In this document: positions 17,338 to 25,564 of the stretch, piece by piece
Numbering within the stretch: the first letter of the stretch is position 1
How the letters are laid out: each line of letters starts with the position of its first letter
Source: Algivirga pacifica
GTDB taxonomy: Bacteria > Bacteroidota > Bacteroidia > Cytophagales > Flammeovirgaceae
Length of the DNA: 60,003 bases
Direction: 5' to 3'
Assembly: GCF_039543525.1 (NCBI RefSeq)
Contig: NZ_BAABJX010000006.1
Coordinates: 1-60,003, forward strand
The notes under the pieces: generated by a model
Told to the model about the DNA's origin: nothing
Seen by the model: the letters and a program-made list of their open reading frames with translations, nothing else
Databases searched by the model: none
Position numbers and translations under genes: made by a program

Positions 17338-17394
17338 TTGAACCGTTGAACCGTTGAATTGAGCTTCGCTCAATTCAACGGTTCAACGGTTCAA
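17338..17394. repeat. Perfect 27-bp palindrome of octamer words
   Basis: Arms 17338-17364 and 17368-17394 are exact reverse complements with a TTC loop. Each arm is TTGAACCG repeated and then TTGAATTGAGC, so the hairpin combines an 8-bp tandem repeat with the GAGCTTCGCTC tip found at 4301-4470 and 25510-25560. It lies directly after the DUF2807 stop and may act as a terminator. Confidence 0.95.
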
Positions 17395-17473
17395 CGGATT
17401 TCTTACCTTTTACTTTTTGCCTCTTACCTTTCCCCTTTCTTCCTATCTTATCTAAAATATATTACATTTGTGT

Positions 17474-17505
17474 GCCTTATCATATATATACATGATAAGG
17501 CTTTT
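17474..17505 (+). terminator. Hairpin with T run upstream of leuS
   Basis: GCCTTATCAT pairs with ATGATAAGGC around an 8-nt AT loop and is followed by TTTT. It may end transcription from the DUF2807 side or act in the leuS leader. A TACATTTG -7 box (17463-17470) sits just before it but lacks a well-placed -33 TTTG. Confidence 0.5.
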
Positions 17506-17549
17506 GTTATCGAAAAAATATTATCTAAAAATAGAGGTGCTTTAAACTT

Positions 17550-20327
17550 ATGTCAGAGTATAACCACAAAGAGTTTGAGCCGAAATGGCAACAGTATTGG
17601 AACGAGAATAACCTTTATAAGGTCACGGTAGACCCGAATAAGCCTAAATACTATGTACTGGACATGTTCCCTTATCCATCGGGAGCAGGACTGCACGTAG
17701 GTCACCCACTAGGCTATATCGCATCGGATATCGTAAGCCGTTACAAGCGATTGAAAGGGTTTAATGTATTGCACCCTATGGGATTCGACTCTTTTGGTTT
17801 GCCTGCGGAGCAATATGCCATTGAAACAGGGCAACACCCAGCAGTAACGACAGAGGCCAATATTGGGACTTTCAAGGGCCAGTTAAACAAGATTGGTTTC
17901 TCTTATGACTGGGATCGTGAGGTAAGAACTTCTGACCCTTCTTTCTACAAGTGGACACAGTGGATTTTCCAGCAATTGTTCCAGGCGTGGTATGATGTAG
18001 ATGCTGATAAAGCACGCCCTATTGCGGAGTTGATTGAGATCTTTGAAACAAAAGGATCGGCAGGAGTAAATGCCGTATGTGCAGCAGAAACAGTAGCATT
18101 TACTGCTGAAGAATGGAAAGGGTTCAATAAGGAGCGTCAGGAGGAAATCCTATTGGATTACCGTTTGACATACCTGGATGAAGCAGTGGTCAACTGGTGT
18201 CCGGCATTGGGTACGGTATTGGCAAATGACGAGGTGAAAGATGGTCTTTCTGAAAGAGGGGGACATCCGGTAGAGCGTCGTAAGATGAAGCAGTGGATGA
18301 TGCGTATCACCGCTTATGCTGATCGTCTGATCCGTAACCTGGAAGGCTTGGATTGGTCTGATGCCGTAAAAGAAATGCAACGTAACTGGATTGGTAAGTC
18401 CAGAGGATGTGAGTTGGATTTCCAGGTAAAAGGATCGGATATCAAGCTAACTGCTTTCACTACTCGCCCTGATACCATCTTTGGGGTGACTTATGTTGTA
18501 TTGGCTCCAGAGCACGAGTTGATCAGCGAGTTGGTGACTGAAGAGCAAAAAGCGGCAGTAGACGAGTATATTGAAGTAGCGAAGAACCGTTCTGAGCGTG
18601 AAAGACAAGCAGATGTGAAGCACGTTTCAGGGGTATTCACAGGAGCGTACGTGGTGAATCCTTTGACAGGTGAAGAAGTACCATTGTGGGTAGCCGATTA
18701 TGTATTGGCAGGCTATGGTACAGGGGTTGTGATGGCCGTACCATCTTCAGATGATCGTGACTTCCGTTTTGCGAATCACTTTGACTTACCAATCGTTCGT
18801 GTGATCGAAGGAACGGAGGAGATGGAAGATCCAACAGAAGTGAAGAAAGGAAAAATGATCAATTCAGGATTCCTTGATGGGTTGACTTCTGATGAAGCGA
18901 TCAAAGTAGCGATCGACAAAGCGGTTGAACTAGGCGTTGGAGAAGCGAAAGTAAACTATAGAATCAGAGATGCGGTATTTAGCCGCCAGAGATATTGGGG
19001 TGAGCCAGTACCGGTATATTACTCGGAAGAAGGGATCCCTCACTTAGTAGAGGCAGAACAGATGCCACTGGAACTTCCTGCAGTGGATGAGTACTTGCCT
19101 ACGGCAGACGGAGATCCTCCATTGGGAAGAGCCACAGACTGGAAATATGACGGCAAGTATGCTTATGAGTTGACTACTATGCCAGGATGGGCAGGGTCAA
19201 GCTGGTACTTCCTGAGATACATGGATCCTAAGAACGAGGAAGCGTTTGTAGGAAAAGAGGCGGTAGCATACTGGAATCAGGTAGATTTCTACCTTGGTGG
19301 GACAGAGCACGCAACAGGACACTTGTTGTACTCTCGTTTCTGGAACATGTTCCTTTATGATATGGGATTCATTGGTCATGAGGAGCCTTTCAAGAAATTA
19401 GTAAACCAAGGGATGATTCAGGGACGTTCAAGCCTTATTTATAAGGTGAAAGATACGAACCAGTACGTTTCTCACGGCTTGAAAGACCAGTATGAAGTGC
19501 AAACCAAACATATCGATATCAAGTTGGTGAACGCCAATGACGAATTGGATATTGAAGGATTGAAAGCCTGGAGAGCAGATTACGCAGATGCAGAGTTTAT
19601 CCTTGAGGATGGCGCATACAAGTGTGGCTACGTGGTTGAGAAGATGTCTAAGTCCAAGTACAATGTGGTGAACCCAGATGAGGTAGTAGAGAAGTACGGA
19701 GCAGACACGCTTCGCCTTTACGAAATGTTCTTGGGACCATTGGAGCAATCTAAGCCATGGAATATCCAAGGTATTGACGGGGTAGCAAAGTTCCTTCGTA
19801 AGTTATGGAAGCTATTCATCGATGATAATGGAAAGGTGTTGGTGAATGATAAAGAGCCAAATGATAAGGAGTTGAAATCATTGCACAAGACCATCAAGAA
19901 GGCAGGAGAAGATGTGGAGAATCTTTCATTCAACACTTCTGTTCCGGCATTTATGGTTTGTGTGAATGAGTTGGCTGCCTTGAAGTGTTCTAAGAGGGCG
20001 ATTCTGGAAGACTTGTTGGTAATCATCTCTCCATATGCTCCTCACATTACAGAAGAGCTGTGGCATGTGGCATTGGGTAAGGAAGATAGCATTGTGAATG
20101 CAACATACCCTACGCATGAGGAGAAATACTTGGTAGAGTCATCACACGAATATCCAGTTTCTATTAACGGTAAGATGAGAACCAAGATCAGCTACCCATT
20201 GGATATGCCTAAGGGAGATATCGAGGTAGACGTATTGAAGGATGAAGTGGTACAGAAATGGACAGAAGGCAAGACGCCTAAGAAGATCATTGTCGTGCCA
20301 GGAAGAATCATCAATATTGTTGTTTAA
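17550..20327 (+). CDS. leuS: Leucyl-tRNA synthetase
   Basis: A 925-residue cytosolic class I aminoacyl-tRNA synthetase that charges tRNA-Leu. The signature sequences are HVGH (49-52) within YPSGAGLHVGHPLGY and KMSKS (698-702). The CP1 editing domain has the conserved TRPDTIFGVTYVVLAPEH stretch, and the end carries the anticodon-binding region and C-terminal tail. The length is on the long side because of an inserted segment before KMSKS (about 640-690), seen in this phylum. It begins at ATG 17550 and is followed by an imperfect hairpin. It is a housekeeping gene and argues that the region is chromosomal. Confidence 0.98.
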   Translation: MSEYNHKEFEPKWQQYWNENNLYKVTVDPNKPKYYVLDMFPYPSGAGLHVGHPLGYIASDIVSRYKRLKGFNVLHPMGFDSFGLPAEQYAIETGQHPAVTTEANIGTFKGQLNKIGFSYDWDREVRTSDPSFYKWTQWIFQQLFQAWYDVDADKARPIAELIEIFETKGSAGVNAVCAAETVAFTAEEWKGFNKERQEEILLDYRLTYLDEAVVNWCPALGTVLANDEVKDGLSERGGHPVERRKMKQWMMRITAYADRLIRNLEGLDWSDAVKEMQRNWIGKSRGCELDFQVKGSDIKLTAFTTRPDTIFGVTYVVLAPEHELISELVTEEQKAAVDEYIEVAKNRSERERQADVKHVSGVFTGAYVVNPLTGEEVPLWVADYVLAGYGTGVVMAVPSSDDRDFRFANHFDLPIVRVIEGTEEMEDPTEVKKGKMINSGFLDGLTSDEAIKVAIDKAVELGVGEAKVNYRIRDAVFSRQRYWGEPVPVYYSEEGIPHLVEAEQMPLELPAVDEYLPTADGDPPLGRATDWKYDGKYAYELTTMPGWAGSSWYFLRYMDPKNEEAFVGKEAVAYWNQVDFYLGGTEHATGHLLYSRFWNMFLYDMGFIGHEEPFKKLVNQGMIQGRSSLIYKVKDTNQYVSHGLKDQYEVQTKHIDIKLVNANDELDIEGLKAWRADYADAEFILEDGAYKCGYVVEKMSKSKYNVVNPDEVVEKYGADTLRLYEMFLGPLEQSKPWNIQGIDGVAKFLRKLWKLFIDDNGKVLVNDKEPNDKELKSLHKTIKKAGEDVENLSFNTSVPAFMVCVNELAALKCSKRAILEDLLVIISPYAPHITEELWHVALGKEDSIVNATYPTHEEKYLVESSHEYPVSINGKMRTKISYPLDMPKGDIEVDVLKDEVVQKWTEGKTPKKIIVVPGRIINIVV

Positions 20328-20346
20328 GGGGATATAGTGGCTGGTG

Positions 20347-20417
20347 ATTGGTGGTTAGTGATTAGAGTAATTATAGTTGTAATGTCAATTTAATAATCAC
20401 CAACCACCAATAAAAAA
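20347..20417 (+). terminator. Imperfect hairpin after leuS
   Basis: ATTGGTGGTTAGTGATTA and TAATCACCAACCACCAAT form a stem with one bulged position and an AT-rich loop, followed by AAAAAA. It is built of GGTGATT/GGTGGTT words, in the same style as the other 3'-end repeats. Confidence 0.55.
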
Positions 20418-20425
20418 GTAGAAGC

Positions 20426-20752
20426 ATGAGTCATTCCATATTAATATTTAAGGGGTGACTCATATTTTTTTCTTTAAAAAGGGCCTTTATATATTTAAAA
20501 ACGGCCTTGAAGAATTGCCGTTAAAATTTTTAATCGTAAAAGCGTTAAGAAAATTCCATTGTTTGAGCGTAGCGAGTTTGGAATTTTTAGCTTTTGCGAT
20601 TAGAAATTAGGCAAATTCTTCAAAGCCTTGATTTTTTTGCTTCGTTTTTTCATCAAGGAAAAAATGAAGAAGCTCATAAAGGGCTTGTGAGATAGTTGTA
20701 AAGTGATGAATTCTCAGAGAGCTAAGCCATTTGTTAATATGGAATGAATCAT
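20426..20752. repeat. TIR-bearing intergenic element, family R copy 1
   Basis: A 327-bp element with terminal inverted repeats (ATGAGTCATTCCATATTAA at the left; the inverse, one base different, at the right). It aligns over its length with 58453-58790 in the same orientation. Its left end is itself a 40-bp hairpin followed by T. The middle is a long nested hairpin (about 20500-20625) whose arms are GGCCTTGAAGAATTGCC and GGCAAATTCTTCAAAGCC. No convincing protein is encoded. The rest of the gap to 21016 shows nothing recognisable. Confidence 0.85.
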
Positions 20753-21016
20753 TTTTTGCATGTTTAAAACCCATTAACAATTTTGTTGGAATTTTTTTTA
20801 TCATCAAAAGTCACCAAAAACTTGCACCCTTCTGTACAAAGGTTGTGTTCATTCTGATATAAGGATAGGATAATACAGAGTGTTGTGTAAATACATGTAA
20901 ATAGAAGGAAGTAGTAGTCAGTAGGTGAAAAGTGAAGGCAGAACGATTTTTTTTAGGGGGATGTTCTTGTGGCATAAACCATTATAGATCAAAGCCCACA
21001 TTTAAAATTGATATAA

Positions 21017-21370
21017 ATGTCTTCACCAATGATAGATTACATTAAAGATTTTGTAGCCTGGCACGATAAAGTGTTTTTCAGGAGTTTTGAGGAAGTCTAT
21101 GATTTGTATTTTGTAGTGAAATATCCTTTTATCCAAAATAAGCGAGGTCGCTTTGTTTGTGTAAAGGAGAATGGTCGCCCAAATAATACGTATTTTGTGA
21201 ATTTCTCAGAGATGGAAGAGACATTGTTGCTCCCTTCTGACGGTGTTCGCCTTTTGTTTTTGGCGTTTCTCCGGGAGCAACATTGTGATGAAGGGTTTGA
21301 TATGGAAATGCAAAGAAGTTATTTCCGTGAACGTATTGAGTTACAGAAATACCTTACTCCGAAAGATTGA
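21017..21370 (+). CDS. Hypothetical protein, 117 residues
   Basis: No family is recognised. The product is soluble, with no signal peptide or membrane segment, and is rich in aromatic residues (FVAWHDKVFFRSFEEVYDLYFVVKYPF). It looks like a compact alpha/beta domain. Coding character is supported by a continuous frame with an ATG start, and by its 3' end overlapping the convergent pseudouridine synthase gene by only 17 bp, a spacing usual for real tail-to-tail genes. Confidence 0.6.
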   Translation: MSSPMIDYIKDFVAWHDKVFFRSFEEVYDLYFVVKYPFIQNKRGRFVCVKENGRPNNTYFVNFSEMEETLLLPSDGVRLLFLAFLREQHCDEGFDMEMQRSYFRERIELQKYLTPKD

Positions 21371-22298
21371 GTAAGCCTTGCATATCTTCTGGTATGGGAG
21401 TGGAGAAGACTTTCCATAGGCCAGTAGAGGGTTCCTCGAATCCTAACATGTGGGCGTGCAAGGCGTGTCTTTCCAAGATGCTATTGTCAAAATCAGGTCT
21501 TTTTATAAAGTATCGTGAGTCTCCCACTAAGGGATGGCCGATATGTTTCATATGCAGTCTTATTTGATGTGTTCTGCCAGTTTCGAGCACACATCGAACG
21601 AGACTGTATTTTTTATGGTGTTCTACCAATTCATAATGGGTCACTCCAAGCTTACCAAACCGTCTGTCCTCAGAGATTTCTATAGAGCGTTGGTTCAGTG
21701 GGTTTCTTCCCATAAAATGCCTTAAGGTAGCGACATGCTGTATTGGAATTCCCCATACAATAGCCAGATAAACTCTTTCGGTTGTTTTTTGCTGAAACTG
21801 AATTTCCAAGGCATGGAAGGCTTCCTTGGTTTTTGGGACTACAACAATCCCAGAGGTATTTTTATCAATCCGATGCACCAGACAGTCTTTTACAAGGTTA
21901 TCATGCTCCCCTTTTTGCTCATAATAGTATTTTAGGGCATTGACCAAGGTGTTGTCATAGTTCCCTAATCCTGGGTGCATAGGCATACCAGCCTTCTTAT
22001 TGATCACAATAAGTTCGTCGGTCTCATAAACAACATCCAGCTCTACAGCCAAGGGAGTGATATCATTCATTTTTCCGTAAGATTCGTACCACTCAATCAG
22101 GTCTCCTGGTTTTACCTTATAGTTACTACGTGAAGGCTTTCCATTGACCCATACCTTTTGCTCCTTAATTTTACGCTGTATCATATTGCGAGATTTATTT
22201 CGCATACGATTGCCTAAATATTGATCCAATCGGGTACTAGGGTGGATGTTTTCCACTTTAATTGACTCGTGTAACTGTAAATTACCTTTCTCTTCCAT
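21354..22298 (-). CDS. RluA family pseudouridine synthase
   Basis: RNA-modifying enzyme that isomerises uridine to pseudouridine in 23S rRNA or tRNA. The 314-residue product has an N-terminal S4 RNA-binding domain (about 20-72, STRLDQYLGNRMRNKSRNM) and the RluA catalytic motif HRIDKNTSG, with catalytic Asp145. LETGRTHQIRLH and HPLVGDSRYF near the end are family-conserved. The ATG at 22298 is preferred to the TTG six bases upstream. The sequence does not decide between RluC, RluD and RluA specificities. It is flanked upstream by a GTCGCC-type repeat array. Confidence 0.92.
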   Translation of the reverse strand: MEEKGNLQLHESIKVENIHPSTRLDQYLGNRMRNKSRNMIQRKIKEQKVWVNGKPSRSNYKVKPGDLIEWYESYGKMNDITPLAVELDVVYETDELIVINKKAGMPMHPGLGNYDNTLVNALKYYYEQKGEHDNLVKDCLVHRIDKNTSGIVVVPKTKEAFHALEIQFQQKTTERVYLAIVWGIPIQHVATLRHFMGRNPLNQRSIEISEDRRFGKLGVTHYELVEHHKKYSLVRCVLETGRTHQIRLHMKHIGHPLVGDSRYFIKRPDFDNSILERHALHAHMLGFEEPSTGLWKVFSTPIPEDMQGLLNLSE

Positions 22299-22320
22299 AC
22301 TCAATTATACTAACCTTCTT

Positions 22321-22466
22321 TTGTCTCGTATGGGTCGGGTCGACCACAAGGGTCGCCTTATATAAACATACGTTATTCTTGTATGAGTCGGGTCGACCAC
22401 AAGGGTCGCCTTATGTAAATATACGTTATTCTTGTATGGGTCGGGTCGACCACAAGGGTCGCCCTT
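22321..22466. repeat. 53-bp tandem units with REP-like GTCGACC...GGGTCGCC palindromes
   Basis: Three copies of GTCGGGTCGACCACAAGGG / TCGCC at about 22335, 22388 and 22441, exactly 53 bp apart, joined by ATACGTTATTCTTGTATG spacers. Similar GTCGCC palindromes occur at 50325-50385, 51935-51960 and 52005-52030. In translation these give the spurious peptide GRPQGSPY, a known sign of REP-type repeats in many genomes. Confidence 0.9.
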
Positions 22467-23115
22467 ACCTCTTACCTTTTACTTTAAACAACGTTTTTCT
22501 GCCATGTTTTTGACAAATAGGGCAATCATTGGGGTTGTGTCTTTGTGCTGGACAATACTCCCTTCCAAAGTAAATGATTTGTAGATGCAGGTCATTCCAT
22601 AGTTCTTCCGGGAATAGTCTTTTGGCATCTTTTTCTGTCTGGACAACATTTTTTCCTGTGGTCAATCCCCAGCGATACATTAAGCGATGAATATGGGTGT
22701 CTACAGGAAAAGCAGGAATATTAAAAGCCTGACTCATGACCACTGAGGCAGTTTTATGTCCAACCGCAGGAAGGGCTTCTAACGCCTCAAAATCGGCAGG
22801 GACTTCACCATTATACTTATCGATCAGAATTTGAGATAACCCATAAATACCTTTAGATTTCATAGGGGATAAGCCACAAGGACGGATGATTTCCTTGATT
22901 TCCTCCACGCTCATTTTAACCATGTCGTAAGGGTTGTCGGCTTGCGCAAACAATAAGGGTGTAATTTTGTTTACACGTTCGTCAGTACATTGGGCAGATA
23001 GTAATACGGCGATCAATAGGGTATAAGGATCCTTATGATTTAGAGGAACTGGAGGCTCAGGATATAACCTTTGCAAAGTCTGTATAATATCTTCTACTTT
23101 TTCTTTTTTTGTCAT
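22465..23115 (-). CDS. nth: Endonuclease III (DNA glycosylase/AP lyase)
   Basis: Base-excision-repair enzyme that removes oxidised pyrimidines and cleaves the abasic site. The 216-residue product has the helix-hairpin-helix LPAVGHKTASVV with catalytic Lys121 and the catalytic Asp139 in PVDTHIHR. The C-terminal cluster region has only three cysteines (Cys188, 198, 201; REYCPAQRHNPNDCPICQ) instead of the usual C-x6-C-x2-C-x5-C, so the 4Fe-4S cluster may be absent or altered. The start is the ATG at 23115. The gene ends against the repeat array at 22321-22466. Confidence 0.9.
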   Translation of the reverse strand: MTKKEKVEDIIQTLQRLYPEPPVPLNHKDPYTLLIAVLLSAQCTDERVNKITPLLFAQADNPYDMVKMSVEEIKEIIRPCGLSPMKSKGIYGLSQILIDKYNGEVPADFEALEALPAVGHKTASVVMSQAFNIPAFPVDTHIHRLMYRWGLTTGKNVVQTEKDAKRLFPEELWNDLHLQIIYFGREYCPAQRHNPNDCPICQKHGRKTLFKVKGKR

Positions 23116-23347
23116 CTTGATCGAATTTTACTAAAATTAGGGTAAAGATATTAATATATCAGGAATTTGTGTAAAGTGACCGTGGGAGATAGTCTGAGGA
23201 AATGCTTGAATTGTCTTGTTTTAGAGATAAGATGGAGAAGGAAATACCTTGTGTTTGTTTCGGCATGTTGACTTGAGAAAAAGAGGGGAGGAATAAAGGT
23301 TCCTTTTGTATTAGATAAATTTTTGTGGATTATAAAAGCTTTATACG

Positions 23348-24007
23348 TTGGCACAGAACAGTTACGACTCGTTAGATGATATTGCCCTGATTGAATATGT
23401 CAGAGGGGGGGATGTAAAAGCATGGGAGTTTATCTTTAAGAAGCATTATGTCGCTTTATTGAATTATGTATCTGGTAAATATTGGGATTCTCTGGACCGA
23501 GAGGCAGCGGAGGATTTGACCAATGAAGTTTTTGCGAAATTCTGGGAAAAGAGAGAAACACTTGAAATCAGAAGTTCTGTCAAAGGCTACTTATATATGA
23601 TGGCCAGAAATCATACACTGAACTATTTAAAGAGAGAGGCTTACATCCGAGACTATAATAACAACGAAGGAAAAACCAAGGAATGGCATAAGAATGAAAC
23701 CGAAGATGCTTACCATTTTTCTGAGTTGGAGAAAAAACTTTATGAGGCGATTGATGACCTACCAGAAGAGCGCAAGGAAATTTTTCGTTTGAGTAGGTTT
23801 GAGGATTTAACGTACAAAGAGATCGCTGAGACCCTAGGGGTGAGTGCTCGTAATGTACACTATCAAATAGGGTTGGCCCTCAAGGAGTTAAGGGAGAAAT
23901 TGAAGGGGTATGCCGATCCTCAATACCTTAAGGCTGTGGCCTTGTGGGGAGCTGCCTTGACCGCGACACTTTTATCTGATATTTTTTTTGACAGCTGGAG
24001 CAGTTAA
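23348..24007 (+). CDS. ECF RNA polymerase sigma factor (FecI-like)
   Basis: Extracytoplasmic-function sigma-70 factor of 219 residues. Region 2 spans about 25-95 (TNEVFAKFWEKRETL, VKGYLYMMARNHTLNYLKR) and region 4 about 130-185 (LPEERKEIFRLSRFEDLTYKEIAETLGVSARNV). The readable start is TTG 23348; no ATG lies in a sensible position. Unusually the C-terminus adds a hydrophobic stretch (about 195-213, AVALWGAALTATLLSDIFF) that could be a membrane helix. The FecR-type anti-sigma gene follows 73 bp downstream. It probably transduces an outer-envelope signal, but no SusC/TonB receptor is adjacent. Confidence 0.9.
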   Translation: MAQNSYDSLDDIALIEYVRGGDVKAWEFIFKKHYVALLNYVSGKYWDSLDREAAEDLTNEVFAKFWEKRETLEIRSSVKGYLYMMARNHTLNYLKREAYIRDYNNNEGKTKEWHKNETEDAYHFSELEKKLYEAIDDLPEERKEIFRLSRFEDLTYKEIAETLGVSARNVHYQIGLALKELREKLKGYADPQYLKAVALWGAALTATLLSDIFFDSWSS

Positions 24008-24080
24008 ACTGTCATTATAGTGAGGAAAAACCTTATTCACCAAAGTGGTACAACCCACTTTGATATCAAAAGCCATTAGA

Positions 24081-25328
24081 ATGAAAAATATAATAAATTG
24101 GACATTACTGGCGGAATACTTGGGAAAGAGTATTAGCCACGAAGACCAAAAGGCTTTGGAAGAGCAGCTGGAGACAGATGCTTCTTTTAAAGCACTATTG
24201 GAAGAAGTGTCAGGGCTTTGGCATTCTTCGAGTATCATAGGACAAAAAATGCGCTTGTCCTTGACTGATGAACAACTGCAAGAAAAGCTACAGGAAGTTA
24301 AAAAGCGTATAGAAGCGCTAGATTCAGAGGAAGCAAAAATATCCAGAAAATTACATGGAGAATCTATAGAGGATGATACTATAGATGCTGAGCTTTCAGG
24401 TTTTGAGCAATTGTGGAAGGATGCCAGCACATTACAGCCCTCCTCCAATATTGAGTTGAGTGAGGAAGAAGTGCTCAGTAGAATGGAAGCGGTCAAAAAG
24501 AGGTATGCCATTACGGCTCCTGCAGAAGATGCGACAGCGGCGGCTGTAGACGAAGGAGAAGCATCTCCTCGTATGGTTCGTTTTCCGTATATGAAAGTGG
24601 CTGTCGCAGCAGCAGTGGTTATGGTATCTGTATTGGGCGTTTTCCGATTGATGCCGGACCAGCAGCCAGCCACGGAAATGATATCCAGAAGTCTTCAGTT
24701 GGAAGAAAGTACTTCAACTTATGCTAAGGCGATTACGACGTTACAACTGGAAGATGGTACACAGGTATGGTTAGACGAAGGAAGCTCATTGACTTATCCA
24801 GCTTCTTTTGATGGAGCCTCAGAGAGGAGAGTAGCTCTTAAGGGGATCGCCTTTTTTGAGGTGAATAGAAACCCTGATAAACCTTTTGTGATTGAAACTA
24901 CACATACAGAAACAGAAGTACTGGGTACCTCTTTCTTATTGAAGGATAGTGCTGGTGTTGCGGAAGTGACCGTTGTCTCGGGAAAAGTGGCGTATGAAGC
25001 TACAGAGCGTCATGAAGAGGTTGTTCTTGTCGCAAAGGAAAAGGCAATTCTATCGGAGGAAGGGTTGAAAACTCAAAAAGTCGATAGCTATGAGGATGTT
25101 GCGGCGTTGATGCAAGGAGCATTAGAGTTTAGAGGAAGTACGCTTTCTGAAGTAGCTGTAATTATAGGACAAGCTTACAACAAAGAAATTGAAGTGGATG
25201 AAGCATTTGCTGACCGTAAATTCACAGGTAAGTTCAAGAAGAAACCGTTCAATAGAGTGATCAAGACCATTTCTTTGGTGATGGGATGTGAGACGAAGGA
25301 GGAAGACGGAAAGGTATACTTCTATTAA
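24081..25328 (+). CDS. FecR family anti-sigma factor with DUF4974 C-terminus
   Basis: A 415-residue inner-membrane regulator that holds the adjacent ECF sigma factor inactive. The ATG at 24081 is chosen (MKNIINWTLLAEYLGK); the upstream GTG at 24045 would add residues not seen in the family. The cytoplasmic N-terminal part (1-170) is acidic and helical. One membrane helix spans about 172-190. The periplasmic FecR domain includes LEDGTQVWLDEGSSLTYP and FEVNRNPDKPFVIET. The terminal DUF4974 (about 335-415) resembles a secretin/TonB short N-terminal fold that docks the receptor. The receptor itself is not encoded nearby. Confidence 0.92.
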   Translation: MKNIINWTLLAEYLGKSISHEDQKALEEQLETDASFKALLEEVSGLWHSSSIIGQKMRLSLTDEQLQEKLQEVKKRIEALDSEEAKISRKLHGESIEDDTIDAELSGFEQLWKDASTLQPSSNIELSEEEVLSRMEAVKKRYAITAPAEDATAAAVDEGEASPRMVRFPYMKVAVAAAVVMVSVLGVFRLMPDQQPATEMISRSLQLEESTSTYAKAITTLQLEDGTQVWLDEGSSLTYPASFDGASERRVALKGIAFFEVNRNPDKPFVIETTHTETEVLGTSFLLKDSAGVAEVTVVSGKVAYEATERHEEVVLVAKEKAILSEEGLKTQKVDSYEDVAALMQGALEFRGSTLSEVAVIIGQAYNKEIEVDEAFADRKFTGKFKKKPFNRVIKTISLVMGCETKEEDGKVYFY

Positions 25329-25440
25329 ATTATTTGAGCGTCCACGCTCACGCTTATAAAATGGGAGCGAAGATACTCCATTATGCTTTGGTCTTTGCGA
25401 GGAGGCAAAGACCAGTTTCTACCTTTGTCACATGAATAAG

Positions 25441-25482
25441 AAATCCCCCTTGAAGTTCAACGGAACATCAAGGGGGATTTTA
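25441..25482. terminator. Bidirectional terminator between fecR and the SpoIIE gene
   Basis: AAATCCCCCTTGA pairs with TCAAGGGGGATTT around a 16-nt loop, with T or A runs on both flanks. It sits between convergent genes. Confidence 0.85.
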
Positions 25483-25509
25483 TATGCTTGCTTGATTCTG
25501 AAAAAGCTG

Positions 25510-25560
25510 AATCAACAACTAAACAATATGAACGAGCGAAGCTCAATTAAACAACCTGAA
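25510..25560. repeat. Dispersed GAGCGAAGCTC repeat, copy near SpoIIE gene 3' end
   Basis: The sequence around CAACTAAACAATATGAACGA is nearly identical to the right arm of the inverted repeat at 4428-4480. It ends just before the stop codon of the leftward phosphatase gene. The REP-like GAGCGTCCACGCTC occurs upstream at about 25335-25348. Confidence 0.85.
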
Positions 25561-25564
25561 TAAA

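Noticed and set aside
19440..19640. Inserted segment before KMSKS in leucyl-tRNA synthetase
   Set aside because: Such lengthening is a known trait of LeuRS in this phylum, not a novelty here.
20607..20807. 66-residue reverse-strand protein inside element R copy 1
   Set aside because: It is not kept as an open frame of the same kind in copy 2, and overlaps the right terminal repeat.
22321..22466. Direct repeats at constant 53-bp spacing, CRISPR-like at first sight
   Set aside because: The whole unit, including the spacer, is repeated; repeats are internal palindromes of REP type; no cas genes are nearby.
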